In this document: positions 16,572 to 26,450 of the stretch, piece by piece
How positions within the stretch are numbered: position 1 is the first letter of the stretch
Layout of the letters: every line of letters starts with the position of its first letter
Source: Brevibacterium daeguense
Lineage (GTDB): Bacteria; Actinomycetota; Actinomycetes; Actinomycetales; Brevibacteriaceae
DNA: 64,000 bases
Assembly (NCBI RefSeq): GCF_021729135.1
Contig: NZ_JAJTWW010000016.1
Span: forward strand, 1 to 64,000
Reading direction: 5' to 3'
The notes under the pieces: model-generated
Databases searched by the model: none
What the model was told of the DNA's origin: nothing
What the model saw: the letters and a program-made list of their open reading frames with translations, nothing else
Translations under genes and position numbers: made by a program

Positions 16572-17870
16572 ATGGGAACATCACGCGTGCGCAGAATCTC
16601 TTCGCGCACTCGCACTCGCAGCACTGCCCTGATCGCGACGGCGAGCGCGGCTGTCCTCGGCATGTCGGCCTGTGCCGGCGGCGTCTCCGACGGCTCGGAT
16701 GCCGACGCCGGGACCGGAGTGGAGGCGCGCGCCGACTTCTCCGCCTACCAGGAGGCGCTGGCCGACATGGAGCCCGTGACCCTGACCTATCAGCCCTCCG
16801 CGCAATCGGCCGACGCGATGGATGCCTACCGCGATGTCGACTTCAAGGAGAACGTCGAAGAGGCCTCCGGCGGCAAGATCACGATCGACATCGTCCACGC
16901 GCAGGCGATCGCGGGCTACCCCGAGATCCCGGATGCCCTGACCGACGGGCGCATCGACCTCGCCTACACCCTGCCGCTCTACGATCCCTCGCGCTTCCCG
17001 GTGAACTCGGCCCTGGTCGCCGGCTCGTCCCTGACCGGAGCCTCGCCGCGGGCCGAGGAGCTCGCCGCCAACGCCGCGATGCTCGATGTCGCGTGGAACA
17101 CCCCGGAACTGCTCGAGGAGATGGAAGCCAACGGGATCGAGCCGCTCATTCCGTTCAACGCTGACGGCACCGTCTTCTCGATGTGTGCCGAACCGGGGAA
17201 CTCGGCCGAGGACTGGGACGGACGCCAGGTGCGCATCTCGTCAGCCGCTCAGGAGAAGCAGCTGCCCGCGATGAAGGCCTCACCGGTGTCGCTGGAGTAC
17301 CTCGAGACGTATGAGGCACTGCAGCGGAAGACGGTCGACTGCACCCTGTCGGCCGCCCTGCCCGCGTACAACGTCGGATTCCTCGAAGTCGCCCCCCACA
17401 TCTCCTACTCGGAGAAGGCATCATTCGCCCGCGGCGCAGGAGCCATCGTCGCCGGCGCCGGATACCAGGAGCTGCCGCTGGCCGCGCGCCAGCTGATCTT
17501 CGATCAGATGGCAGAGGTCTTCATGCACTCCCGGCGGTCCAACATCAACGCCAACGCTGAGGCCGCGAAGGTCGCGCTCGAGAAGGGCGGCGGCTTCGAG
17601 AACATCGATGAGCAGACGGAACAGGCGCTGATCGAGGTGTCCAACGGCCTCGCCGTCGAACAGGTCGAAGCAGGCCTGGTGAGCGAGGGATTCGACCAGC
17701 AGATCACCGACGCTCTCGACAAGTGGCGTGGCGTCGTCGACGAGATGGGCCTGGCGGACGAGGGCGGATTCGAGGACCTCAGCGAATGGCACGACGACGA
17801 ATCGGTCGACCTGATGCCCTTCTCGGAGCGCGTCTACGAGGAGGTCATGAAGGAGCACCGTCCGCAGTAG
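16572..17870 (+). CDS. TRAP-type solute-binding lipoprotein (DctP-like) 2
   Basis: A 432-residue precursor with signal segment and lipobox (LGMSAC), followed by a Gly/Asp-rich linker. The body shares clear patterns with TRAP protein 1, including MEPVTLTYQPSAQS, GKITIDIVHAQA, EALQRKTVDCTLS and the C-terminal FSERVYEEVMKEHRP. The two are paralogues with different ligand-contact regions. No DctQM permease is nearby. The ATG at 16572 follows GAAAGGAAC. It follows the acyl-CoA dehydrogenase with a 78-bp gap and is probably the last gene of that unit, since a stem-loop follows at 17932. Confidence 0.82.
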   Translation: MGTSRVRRISSRTRTRSTALIATASAAVLGMSACAGGVSDGSDADAGTGVEARADFSAYQEALADMEPVTLTYQPSAQSADAMDAYRDVDFKENVEEASGGKITIDIVHAQAIAGYPEIPDALTDGRIDLAYTLPLYDPSRFPVNSALVAGSSLTGASPRAEELAANAAMLDVAWNTPELLEEMEANGIEPLIPFNADGTVFSMCAEPGNSAEDWDGRQVRISSAAQEKQLPAMKASPVSLEYLETYEALQRKTVDCTLSAALPAYNVGFLEVAPHISYSEKASFARGAGAIVAGAGYQELPLAARQLIFDQMAEVFMHSRRSNINANAEAAKVALEKGGGFENIDEQTEQALIEVSNGLAVEQVEAGLVSEGFDQQITDALDKWRGVVDEMGLADEGGFEDLSEWHDDESVDLMPFSERVYEEVMKEHRPQ

Positions 17871-17931
17871 GGGCGCGAACCTGCCGGTCGAGCACGAGCG
17901 ACAGCGCTGTCGCCCGGCAGACAACCGCAGT

Positions 17932-17981
17932 GTCTCCCCGGTCCCATTGCCGTCGCCGTCCGGCAATGGGAACCTGGAGAC
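17932..17981 (+). terminator. Nested stem-loop terminator after TRAP protein 2
   Basis: CCCATTGCCG (17943-17952) / CGGCAATGGG (17961-17970) with an 8-nt loop. The stem is extended outward by GTCTCC (17932-17937) / GGAGAC (17976-17981). It lies 62 bp past the stop and ends the catabolic region. Confidence 0.7.
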
Positions 17982-18026
17982 CTCAGGCCAGGGCCACCAC
18001 CTGAGCCAGTTCGGAAGGACACGTCG

Positions 18027-18602
18027 ATGGCACAGCTCATCTCGACCCTCTTCATCACCGCCGACAACATCCCGGAGATCGACTTCGCCTGGCACATGCC
18101 CTACTTCGACGAGCACATGAGCCGTGCCGTCGACGAGGACTACCGCACCAGCGACGTCCTGCTGTTCGGCCGTCACACGTACGACAGCTTCGCCGGCGCA
18201 TGGCCCGAGCGCGAGGCGGCGGGTGGTGAGGATGCGGCGTTCGCCAAGCGGCTGGGCGACACCCGCAAGGTCGTGGTCTCGCATCAGCCCCTCGAGTTCT
18301 CCTGGCGCAACTCCGAGCAGCTGGCAGGCGAGCTGGTCCCGGCGGTCGGCGCGCTCAAGGCCGACCCGAACGTGCGCGGCATTCTCATTCCGGGGTCGAT
18401 CTCGGTCGTCCATCAGCTGCTGGCAGTGGGGCTGATCGACGAGCTCCGCCTGCTCGTGCATCCGGTCGCGGCGCGCAAGGGCCGCAGGCTGTTCGACGAG
18501 GGCGAGCCGCCGTACCACTTCGCCGTCATCAGGGCGGAGGTGTTCCCGAGCGGCGTCATCCGAGTCATCTATTCGCCGACCCCTCCGCCAGTCGTCCGGT
18601 GA
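18027..18602 (+). CDS. RibD C-terminal/dihydrofolate-reductase-like protein
   Basis: A 191-residue single-domain protein of the RibD_C/DHFR-like group. The pattern DVLLFGRHTYDSFAGAWP near residue 45 and LIDELRLLVHPVAARKGRRLF near 140 are typical. These are NADPH-dependent reductases or of unknown function; most annotations call them dihydrofolate reductase family proteins. The ATG follows GGAAGGAC. Its 3' end overlaps the end of hutH by 38 bp, tail to tail. No functional link to the hut genes can be claimed. Confidence 0.8.
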   Translation: MAQLISTLFITADNIPEIDFAWHMPYFDEHMSRAVDEDYRTSDVLLFGRHTYDSFAGAWPEREAAGGEDAAFAKRLGDTRKVVVSHQPLEFSWRNSEQLAGELVPAVGALKADPNVRGILIPGSISVVHQLLAVGLIDELRLLVHPVAARKGRRLFDEGEPPYHFAVIRAEVFPSGVIRVIYSPTPPPVVR

Positions 18603-20235
18603 GCACCGCGCCGTCGGTGTCGACGAGCGTGTGCTGGAGCGGGCGGACCGCCTCGGCAGCGGCAACCAGCCGGCCGTCGACCACCCGGGCGACGGCCTCG
18701 GCGAGTTCGGGCGACTGGAAGCGGTCGGGGCCGGGACCCGGCACGGCTGTGCGCAGCTCGGCCACCAGCGCCGAGGTGACCGGCCCCGGCGCCTCCTCGC
18801 GCAGGTCCGCGGCACGGGCGGCGGCGCTGTACTCGATGCCGAGCACGCGGGCGAGGCCGGTGACCGACCTCCGCAGCTTGCGCGCGGCGGTCCAACCCAT
18901 CGAGACGTGGTCCTCCTGCATCGCCGACGACGGGATCGAGTCGACCGAAGCGGGAGTCGCCTGCCGCTTCATCTCGGAGACGATGCCCGCCTGCGAGTAG
19001 TGCGCGATCATCAAGCCCGAGTCCACGCCGGGGTCCGCGGCGAGGAACGGCGGCAGGCCCTGGCTCCGAGCAACATCCATGAACCGGTCGGTGCGGCGCT
19101 CGGCGATCGAGGCGACATCCGCGGCGACGATCGCCAGGAAGTCCAGGGCATAGGCGAGCGGCGCGCCGTGGAAATTGCCGTTCGAGGACACCGAGCCGTC
19201 GTCGAGCACGACCGGATTGTCGATTGCGGCGCGCAGTTCGCGGGCAGCGGTCCGGGCTGCGAAGGCGGCGGTGTCGCGGGCGGCGCCGGTGACCTGTGGG
19301 GCGCAGCGCAGCGAGTACGCATCCTGCACCAGGTGCGTGGAGTCCTTGTGCGCAGCGACCATGGGCGAGCCCGCGAGCGCCTCCCGCATGTTCGCCGCGC
19401 TGGCGGCCTGCCCCGGATGAGGCCGCAGCGGCTCGTGCAGGTCGGGCATGAACACTCGGTCGGTGCCGCGCTGGGCCTCGACGCTCATCGCCGCGGTGAG
19501 GTCGGCGGCGGTGAAGAGGTTCTCGAGGTCGAACAGCGCCAGGATCAGCATGCCGAGCATGCCGTCGGTGCCGTTGACGAGCGCCAGCCCCTCCTTCTCC
19601 GCGAGCACTAGTGGCGTGATGTCGGCGGCGGCGAGCGCCTCGGCGGCCGGCATTTCGAACTCCCCTCCCGAGGCGCCCGCGGCAGCGTGGGAAGCGCCGC
19701 TTGCAGCGGCGTCGTCTCCCGGGCCCGAGGCGCCTCGCACCAGCACCGGGCCCTCCCCCATCGCGGCGAGCGCGCAGGCCGACAGCGGTGCGAGGTCGCC
19801 CGAGCACCCGAGCGATCCGAACTCGTGGACGACCGGGGTGATGCCCGCGTTGAGCATCGCGACATAGGTGTCGAGCACCTCGGCGCGCACGCCCGTCCGC
19901 CCGGTGGCCATGGTGCGAGCGCGCAGCAGCATGAGCGCGCGGACGACCTCGCGCTCGACCGGTTCGCCGACGCCTGCCGCGTGGGAGCGGATGAGCGATC
20001 TCTGCAGCTGGGTGCGGAGCTCGGCAGGGACCTGACGCTGGGCAAGAGCGCCGAAGCCGGTGGACACGCCATACACCGGTCGATTCGCGTGTGCGAGGGC
20101 GTCGACGGCCCGGCGGGAGGCCGCCACCGCCGCACGCACGTCGTCCGGGACGCGGACCCGAGCCTCATGACGGGCGACGGCGACGATGTCGGCGAAGGTC
20201 AGGGAATCTGGGCGCAGGTCGATGGGGACGCTCAT
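18565..20235 (-). CDS. hutH: Histidine ammonia-lyase
   Basis: A 556-residue lyase that removes ammonia from L-histidine to give urocanate. The cofactor-forming loop reads GSLGCSGDLAPLS with Cys144-Ser145-Gly146 where most enzymes have Ala-Ser-Gly; the Ser and Gly needed for cyclisation remain. Tyr55 in RPVYGVSTGFGALA matches the active-site Tyr. A stretch of about 35 residues rich in Gly, Ala and Ser near residue 170 (GASGPGDDAAASGASHAA) looks like a lineage insertion. The ATG at 20235 has GAGAAGG upstream, 12 bp after hutI, so the genes are co-transcribed as hutU-hutI-hutH. Confidence 0.95.
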   Translation of the reverse strand: MSVPIDLRPDSLTFADIVAVARHEARVRVPDDVRAAVAASRRAVDALAHANRPVYGVSTGFGALAQRQVPAELRTQLQRSLIRSHAAGVGEPVEREVVRALMLLRARTMATGRTGVRAEVLDTYVAMLNAGITPVVHEFGSLGCSGDLAPLSACALAAMGEGPVLVRGASGPGDDAAASGASHAAAGASGGEFEMPAAEALAAADITPLVLAEKEGLALVNGTDGMLGMLILALFDLENLFTAADLTAAMSVEAQRGTDRVFMPDLHEPLRPHPGQAASAANMREALAGSPMVAAHKDSTHLVQDAYSLRCAPQVTGAARDTAAFAARTAARELRAAIDNPVVLDDGSVSSNGNFHGAPLAYALDFLAIVAADVASIAERRTDRFMDVARSQGLPPFLAADPGVDSGLMIAHYSQAGIVSEMKRQATPASVDSIPSSAMQEDHVSMGWTAARKLRRSVTGLARVLGIEYSAAARAADLREEAPGPVTSALVAELRTAVPGPGPDRFQSPELAEAVARVVDGRLVAAAEAVRPLQHTLVDTDGAVLTGRLAEGSANR

Positions 20236-20247
20236 GATGGGACCTTC

Positions 20248-21561
20248 TCAGCTCGCAGGTTGATTCGCCGCGATCTGCTCGCCGGCGCGGTACACCTTGG
20301 CGATCAGCTGCACCCCGGGCCGATAGGCCAGGTGCCGGTAGGACGGGGCGTCGAGAATGCTGAAGTCAGCCCGGGCGCCGACGGTCAGCCGCCCGATGTC
20401 CGCGCGGTCGAGGGCCCTTGCCCCGCCGGCGGTGGCCGCCCACACGGCCTGGTCGACGGTGAAGCGCATGTCGCGGACGGCCACGGCGATGCAGAACGGG
20501 ATCGAGTTGGTGAAGCAGGACCCGGGATTGCAGTCGCTCGCTATCGCCACCGTGGCCCCGGCCGCGAAGTACCGGCGCGCATCCGGGTACGGCTGCCGGG
20601 TGGAGAATTCGACGCCGGGGAGCAGGGTGACGACTGTGCCGGCCGCGGCGAGCGCGGCGAGGTCCTCGTCCGAGGCGAAGGTCGCGTGGTCGGCGCTGAC
20701 GCAGCCGGTGCGGGCGGCCAGCTGCAGCGCCCCGCCCGCGGTGAGCTGGTTCGCGTGCAGGCGTGGTCGCAGGCCGTGGCCCTTGCCGGCCGTGATGATC
20801 CGCTCCGCCTGCTCGACGGTGAATGCGCCTTCCTCGCAGAACACGTCGATCCACTTCGCCTGACCGGCGGCCGCGGGGATGATCTCCTCGATGACGAGGT
20901 CGACGTAGCCGTCCGGGTTGTCCAGGTACTCCGGGGGCACCACGTGGGCGGCCATGAGCGTTGACTCCTCGGTGTGACGGTTGATGATCCGCAGCGCGCG
21001 CAGCTCGTCGTCGAGGGTGAGCCCGTAACCGGTCTTGATCTCGAAGGTGGTGGTGCCCGAGCGCTCGGCTTCCCCGAGGAGCCGGACGAGGTTGGCCTCG
21101 AGCTCCTCCTCGCTCGCCTCCCGGGTAGCGGCCACCGTCGTGGCGATGCCACCTGCGGAATAGGGTTCTCCCGCCACCCGGGCGGCGAACTCCGCGGACC
21201 GGTCGCCGGCGAACACGAGGTGGTTGTGGCTGTCGACGAAACCCGGGATCACGGCGCGGCCTCCTGCGGAGATGTGGCGGACGCGAGGGGAGGCCGGATG
21301 TCCGGAATCGGCAGACGAGGCCTGGCCGCTGTCAGCCGGGACCGGCGGGACTCCTGGGACACCCGGGACAGCCGGGACAGCCTGAGAGTCGGCGACCGCC
21401 TCGGCGGGCAGGCGGGCCATCGGAAGCTCGGTCTGGGGCCCGGCCCAGATGACGCGGCCGCCCTCGATCAGCAGCGCCGCATCCCGGATCACGCCCAGGA
21501 GATCGGGTCGCGCGGGATCGTTTGTGACGAGTTCGGCGATCTCGGTGACGAGCAGTCTCAT
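20248..21561 (-). CDS. hutI: Imidazolonepropionase
   Basis: A 437-residue amidohydrolase that opens the imidazolone ring to N-formimidoyl-glutamate. [17 protein letters not shown] supplies the metal-binding His-x-His, [11 protein letters not shown] is in the barrel, and [15 protein letters not shown] holds the late conserved Asp region. Near residue 70 there is a low-complexity insertion rich in Pro and Ser ([17 protein letters not shown]). The ATG at 21561 is preceded by GAGAGGTG. It lies 14 bp downstream of hutU. Confidence 0.94.
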   Translation of the reverse strand: MRLLVTEIAELVTNDPARPDLLGVIRDAALLIEGGRVIWAGPQTELPMARLPAEAVADSQAVPAVPGVPGVPPVPADSGQASSADSGHPASPRVRHISAGGRAVIPGFVDSHNHLVFAGDRSAEFAARVAGEPYSAGGIATTVAATREASEEELEANLVRLLGEAERSGTTTFEIKTGYGLTLDDELRALRIINRHTEESTLMAAHVVPPEYLDNPDGYVDLVIEEIIPAAAGQAKWIDVFCEEGAFTVEQAERIITAGKGHGLRPRLHANQLTAGGALQLAARTGCVSADHATFASDEDLAALAAAGTVVTLLPGVEFSTRQPYPDARRYFAAGATVAIASDCNPGSCFTNSIPFCIAVAVRDMRFTVDQAVWAATAGGARALDRADIGRLTVGARADFSILDAPSYRHLAYRPGVQLIAKVYRAGEQIAANQPAS

Positions 21562-21575
21562 CCGGCTCACACCTC

Positions 21576-23381
21576 TCACTCCGCCGGCTCCGCGTAGTCG
21601 GCCTCGACGTAGTCCGCCTCGACCTCGTCGACATTTCGGACGTCGACTGCCACCTCCCGGTCGGCTGCAGGCCGCACGTCGAGCTCCGGGTCCATCGGGA
21701 TCCGCACCCCCCGCTCGGCCGCCACCTCCCGCGCCCGGTAGTACCCCGCGTCCACGTGCCGGATGATGCCGGTGCCCGGATCGTTCGTGAGCAGCCGGGC
21801 GAGCTTGCGGGCGGCCAGCTCGGAGCCGTCGGCCACCGACACCTGACCGGCGTGGATCGACCGGCCCATCCCCACCCCGCCGCCGTGGTGGATGGACACC
21901 CAGGTGGCGCCGGAGGAGGTGCTGACCAGCGCGTTGAGCAGCGGCCAGTCCGCCACCGCGTCGGTGCCGTCGAGCATCCCCTCGGTCTCCCGATACGGAC
22001 TGGCGACCGAGCCGGAGTCGAGGTGATCGCGGCCGATGACGATCGTCGCCGAGACCTTCCCCTCGGCGACGAGCTGGTTGAACAGCAGTCCCGCCTTCTC
22101 CCGCTCGCGGTAGCCCAGCCAGCAGATCCGGGCGGGCAGGCCCTCGAACTCGACGTGCTCCGCCGCCGCGTCGAGCCAGCGGTGCAGGGACTCGTTCTCC
22201 GGGAACAGTTCCTTGAGAGCGGCGTCGGTGACCGCGATGTCGGCCGGGTCGCCTGACAGGGCGACCCACCGGAACGGCCCCATGCCCTCGCAGAACAGTG
22301 GTCGGACGTAGGCCGGCACGAAGCCGGGGAATTCGAAGGCGCGCTCGTACCCGGCCTTGCGTGCCTCGTCGCGGATCGAATTGCCGTAGTCGAACACCTC
22401 GGCACCGCGGTCCTGGAATCCGACCATCGTCGCCACGTGCGTGGCCATCGATTCCTCGGCCCGGAGGGTGAACTTCTCCGGATCCTCCTCCGCCTCGGTC
22501 CGCCAGTCCTCGAACGCCACCCCGAGCGGCAGATAGGACAGCGGGTCGTGCGCAGAGGTCTGGTCGGTGACGATGTCGACTTCTGCCGCCTCGGGCCGGC
22601 CGAGGAGGGCGGGGAGGACCTCCGCGGCGTTGCCGACGAGCCCCACCGACAGCGGACGCCCTGCCCGCTTGGCCTCGATGACCCGGGCCAGGGCGCGCTC
22701 GAGATCATCGGCCACCTCGTCGAGGTAGCGCTTGGCCGCCCGCCGGTCGAGCCGGCGCCTGTCGACGTCCACGATGAGGCAGGTGCCCCCGTTGAGCGTG
22801 ACCGCGAGCGGCTGCGCCCCGCCCATTCCGCCGCAGCCGGCGGTGACGGTGAGCGTGCCGGCCAGGGTGCCGCTGAAGCGCTTGCGCGCGACGGCGGCGA
22901 AGGTCTCATAGGTGCCCTGCAGGATGCCCTGGGTGGCGATGTAGATCCAGGAGCCGGCTGTCATCTGCCCGTACATCATCAGGCCCTCGGCCTCGAGCTT
23001 GCGGAAGTGCTCCCAGTTCGCCCAGTCGCCCACCAGGTTCGAGTTGGCGATGAGCACCCGAGGCGCCCACTCGTGGGTGCGCAGCACGCCCACCGGCTTG
23101 CCGGACTGGATGAGCAGCGTCTCGTCGTCCTCGAGGTCGTCGAGAGTGCGGACGATCGCGTCGAAGGCCTCCCACGACCGGGCGGCCCGGCCGGTGCCGC
23201 CGTAGACGACCAGATCGGCCGGTGATTCGGCGACCTCCGGGTCGAGGTTGTTCATGAGCATCCGCTTGGCGGCTTCGGTCTGCCAGGACTTGGCGGTGAT
23301 CTCCGTGCCGCGTGGGGCGCGGACGGTACGGTCCGGATCGTGGCGGGTGAAGGACTGCTGGGCGGGCGACGACATCGTCAT
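21576..23381 (-). CDS. hutU: Urocanate hydratase
   Basis: A 601-residue urocanase converting urocanate to imidazolonepropionate with tightly bound NAD+. Diagnostic motifs are [12 protein letters not shown] near residue 58, the NAD-binding [18 protein letters not shown] near 180, and [15 protein letters not shown] near 410 with the active-site Cys. The ATG at 23381 has GGAG 7 nt upstream; a second ATG two codons later is possible. It is slightly longer than typical 555-residue enzymes, mostly at the C-terminus ([16 protein letters not shown]). It is divergent from hutG across 258 bp that should hold both promoters. Confidence 0.95.
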   Translation of the reverse strand: MTMSSPAQQSFTRHDPDRTVRAPRGTEITAKSWQTEAAKRMLMNNLDPEVAESPADLVVYGGTGRAARSWEAFDAIVRTLDDLEDDETLLIQSGKPVGVLRTHEWAPRVLIANSNLVGDWANWEHFRKLEAEGLMMYGQMTAGSWIYIATQGILQGTYETFAAVARKRFSGTLAGTLTVTAGCGGMGGAQPLAVTLNGGTCLIVDVDRRRLDRRAAKRYLDEVADDLERALARVIEAKRAGRPLSVGLVGNAAEVLPALLGRPEAAEVDIVTDQTSAHDPLSYLPLGVAFEDWRTEAEEDPEKFTLRAEESMATHVATMVGFQDRGAEVFDYGNSIRDEARKAGYERAFEFPGFVPAYVRPLFCEGMGPFRWVALSGDPADIAVTDAALKELFPENESLHRWLDAAAEHVEFEGLPARICWLGYREREKAGLLFNQLVAEGKVSATIVIGRDHLDSGSVASPYRETEGMLDGTDAVADWPLLNALVSTSSGATWVSIHHGGGVGMGRSIHAGQVSVADGSELAARKLARLLTNDPGTGIIRHVDAGYYRAREVAAERGVRIPMDPELDVRPAADREVAVDVRNVDEVEADYVEADYAEPAE

Positions 23382-23639
23382 GGCAGCTCCTGCGCTGGGC
23401 CGGCACCTGGGGCGGGGCTCCCCTCGTTGGGCTCCACGCGGTCGGCCGGAAGTGGTAGGGCTCCCATTGTGTCCGACGCAGCGGACGCGGGTCGAGGGCC
23501 ACGGCGGCTCTCCCGCCGGATCGGAGCCGGCACGAACCCAAGGAGCCGGCAGCAGGCAGCCGCGCAGCACGGTTGCAGGTGGACACCGAAGCCCCGAAGA
23601 TGGGAAGTCCCGGGCCGATGACGACGTGGAGACCATCCG

Positions 23640-24641
23640 ATGAACCGCAGGACTGCTTGGACCGGCCGCGACGACGGGCCCGGTCCCGCACACCGTCGCT
23701 TCTGGTCGACGATCACCGACTCGTCCTCGGATCCCGTCGATGCCGCGCTGATCGGGTTCGCCAGCGAGGAAGGGGTGCTGCGCAATCAGGGTCGAGCCGG
23801 TGCCGTCGCCGGTCCCGCGGCAATTCGCGAGGCGCTGGCCTCGTTGGCCGTGCACCGGCCCCTCAGAGTTCTCGACGCGGGCGACGTGCTCGTCGAGAAT
23901 CACGACCTGGAGGGCGGCCAGGCCGAACTCGGCCGCCGGCTCGCCGAGCTCCGGACTGGTCGCGTTCAGAGGCCCGGCCGGTCACCGGATCCCGGCGCCA
24001 GCTCCCCTGATCACCCGCCCGGCGGCCCCCGCCCGCTCACCGGCGTGCTCGGCGGCGGTCACGAGACCGCGTGGGGCAGCTACCTCGGGCTGGCCGGCGA
24101 GTTCGCCGATCGTCGCCTGGGCATCCTCAACCTCGATGCCCATTTCGATCTCCGGCAGGCGGTGGCCCCCAGCTCGGGAACGCCGTTCCTGCAGATCGCC
24201 CTCGACCGCATGGTCCGCGGCGCGAGCTTCGACTACTCGGTGATCGGCATCAGCGAGCCGAACAACACGACGGCTCTGTTCGACACCGCCCGCCAGCTCC
24301 AGGCGACATGGCTGCGCGACATCGACGCGCAGACCGTTCCCGAGGCGGTCGCCCACGTCGACGAGTTCGTCGCCCGGGTCGACGACCTCTACCTGACCAT
24401 CGACCTCGACGTGATGCCGGCGGCGCAGGCACCGGGCGTGAGCGCGCCGGCAGGACTCGGGGTGCCGGCACATGTGATCCTGGCGGCCGCCTCGGCGGCG
24501 GCCCGCTCCGGCAAGCTGCGCCATTTCGACATCGTGGAGCTCAACCCGAGCTGCGACATCGACGGGCGGACGGCGCGGATCGCCGCCCGCCTGGTGAACG
24601 AGATCCTGACCACGGCTGCCGGCAGACCAGCCGGACCCTAG
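23640..24641 (+). CDS. hutG: Formimidoylglutamase
   Basis: A 333-residue ureohydrolase that hydrolyses N-formimidoyl-L-glutamate to glutamate and formamide. The binuclear manganese ligands lie in GGGHE near residue 140, NLDAHFDLR near 165 and [18 protein letters not shown] near 255. A Pro-rich stretch between residues 110 and 130 is unusual. The ATG at 23640 follows GGAGACC. It ends 10 bp before the end of the convergent permease gene. With hutH, hutI and hutU this completes the pathway to glutamate. Confidence 0.92.
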   Translation: MNRRTAWTGRDDGPGPAHRRFWSTITDSSSDPVDAALIGFASEEGVLRNQGRAGAVAGPAAIREALASLAVHRPLRVLDAGDVLVENHDLEGGQAELGRRLAELRTGRVQRPGRSPDPGASSPDHPPGGPRPLTGVLGGGHETAWGSYLGLAGEFADRRLGILNLDAHFDLRQAVAPSSGTPFLQIALDRMVRGASFDYSVIGISEPNNTTALFDTARQLQATWLRDIDAQTVPEAVAHVDEFVARVDDLYLTIDLDVMPAAQAPGVSAPAGLGVPAHVILAAASAAARSGKLRHFDIVELNPSCDIDGRTARIAARLVNEILTTAAGRPAGP

Positions 24642-24651
24642 ACGCAGACCC

Positions 24652-26118
24652 TCACGCGTCGCGTTCGACGCCTGCGGCCGCCAGCTCCGGGCCGCGCTGC
24701 GCTGCCCGGTCCGGGGCCAGCACGCCGAGGACGAACACGCAGACCAGGACCGCTCCGCACACCACGGCAGCCGTCATGCCGCCGACCATCAGCGGGAAGT
24801 TCCACAGCGAGATCGCCAGCACGACGGACAGCCCTGCCGCGCCGAGGATCGTCGCCCACCGGACTCCGGCCGACAACGGCACGGCGTGCGGCGAGGCGAC
24901 CCGTGCCTCGGCGGCGGACCATGCGTCCATGACTCGGACCCCGCGACTGCGCCGGTCAGAGCCGTAGACGAGGACCGCCACGCTGGTCAGCGCCATCATG
25001 AGGATCACGCCGACCGCTCCGGCGCCCGAATACCACGTGTAGATCTGGGTCACCGGATCCAGCTGCGCGAGCGCGGACACGACGACCACCCCGGTGGTCA
25101 CAGCACTGGTCCACAGCGACGCGCGCGAGGGAGCGAGGTGTTCGGGGTGCACCTCGGCGAGGCCGGCCGGCAGCACGCCGCGCTGGCCGAGGGTGAACAG
25201 GTATCGGGTGACGATGTTGTGGAACGACAGCATGCAGGCGAACATGCTGGTGACCACGAGCACCTGGACGACGTCGGCGAAGATCGGGGCGACGACGCTG
25301 CCGGCGAGCGCGATCACGATGCTGTCAGGGTTCTCGCCGGCCGCGGCGACCGCCTGGTCCTCCCCGATTCCGGCGATGACCAGCCACGACGAGAGGATGT
25401 AGAGAACACCCACCGAGGTGACGGCGATGTAGGTCGCGCGGGGCACGGTCCGCTCCGGGTCGCGTGCCTCGTTGCGGAACACCGCCGTCGCCTCGAAGCC
25501 GAAGAACCCGAGGAATGCGAACAGCAGCCCGAGTCCCGGCGCTCCCGACAGCGCCTCGGCGGGGTTGAACGGCGCGGCGGTCAGCTCCCGGCCGGACAGC
25601 AGCACGCCCACGTCGATGGCGACCACGGCGACCACTTCGAGGACGAGGATGATGCCCAGGACCTTCGCGGACAGGTCGATGCGCCGGCAGCCGAGCAGGC
25701 CGACGATGAGCAGCATGATCCCGGAGACCAGCCACCACGGCAGCTGCACGCCGGTGACCAGCTCGAGGAGGTTGCCGGCCTGTACGCCCAGGTAGCAGGT
25801 CATCGACACGGTGAGCAGCACATAGGACATGAGCGCGATCGCGGCGGTGCCCCGGCCGGCCCGCCGGCCCAGTCCGCGGTCGACATAGGAGTAGAACGCT
25901 CCGGCGTCGGGGACGTGCGGGGTCATCCAGGTGTAGCCGGCCGAGAAGAGCAGCAGGATGACTGTCGCGGCGAGGATCAGCAGCGGGGCGCCCACGGAGC
26001 CCGATTCCATCAGGATGATCGGGAAGTTCGCGGCGACGACGGTGATCGGGGCGGCGGCCGCGATCACCATGAAGACGATCCCGGTGACCCCGAGATCGCG
26101 CTTGAGAGCGGTGTTCAC
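24652..26118 (-). CDS. APC-family amino-acid permease, probable histidine/urocanate importer
   Basis: A 488-residue integral membrane protein with about 12 hydrophobic segments, beginning GVTGIVFMVIAAAAPITVVAANFP, the conserved first helix of APC transporters. FGFFGFEATAVFRNEARDPERTVPRATY, near residue 210, is the conserved helix 6 to helix 7 region. The GTG at 26118 follows AAGGAAC at good spacing. Placement beside hutG suggests import of histidine or urocanate, but the substrate is inferred from context only. Confidence 0.85.
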   Translation of the reverse strand: MNTALKRDLGVTGIVFMVIAAAAPITVVAANFPIILMESGSVGAPLLILAATVILLLFSAGYTWMTPHVPDAGAFYSYVDRGLGRRAGRGTAAIALMSYVLLTVSMTCYLGVQAGNLLELVTGVQLPWWLVSGIMLLIVGLLGCRRIDLSAKVLGIILVLEVVAVVAIDVGVLLSGRELTAAPFNPAEALSGAPGLGLLFAFLGFFGFEATAVFRNEARDPERTVPRATYIAVTSVGVLYILSSWLVIAGIGEDQAVAAAGENPDSIVIALAGSVVAPIFADVVQVLVVTSMFACMLSFHNIVTRYLFTLGQRGVLPAGLAEVHPEHLAPSRASLWTSAVTTGVVVVSALAQLDPVTQIYTWYSGAGAVGVILMMALTSVAVLVYGSDRRSRGVRVMDAWSAAEARVASPHAVPLSAGVRWATILGAAGLSVVLAISLWNFPLMVGGMTAAVVCGAVLVCVFVLGVLAPDRAAQRGPELAAAGVERDA

Positions 26119-26450
26119 ATGTGTTCCTTAGACGACGGAATGCCGGCAGCCCGGGAGGGCCTCGGCATGACGAAGGAATTGTAGTGCGCCGGAATTCGGG
26201 GGATTTCGGCGGGCCTCGCCCGGCTCACCCGTCCCGGCCGCGTTCGGTCACGGCGCCCGGTTCCGTTCGCTCAAGGTGCCCTGCTGAACCGTTCGCCCGT
26301 CCGATCGGCCCTTCGCATCGCGACGCCCCCTCCCGGCCGAGGCGAATGCAGGCTAACGTGACACCCAGGACTTCCGTTCACACTGGCCGAGCGACAACAC
26401 CGGCGGCGACCGCGTGCGGTCCCGGTCAACCCAGCTGAAAGGCACACCTC
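26119..26450. other. 332-bp divergent intergenic region
   Basis: It separates the permease (minus) from the SDR/DUF2867 gene (plus). A short inverted repeat with ATGCCG/CGGCAT arms lies near 26140-26168. No operator matching the 1-13 kb regulon, no tRNA and no credible coding sequence is visible. Confidence 0.5.

Noticed and set aside
26119-26450. Copy of the TetR operator before the amino-acid permease
   Set aside because: Only a short ATGCCG/CGGCAT repeat is present; it does not match TTAATCTA-N7-TAGATTAA.
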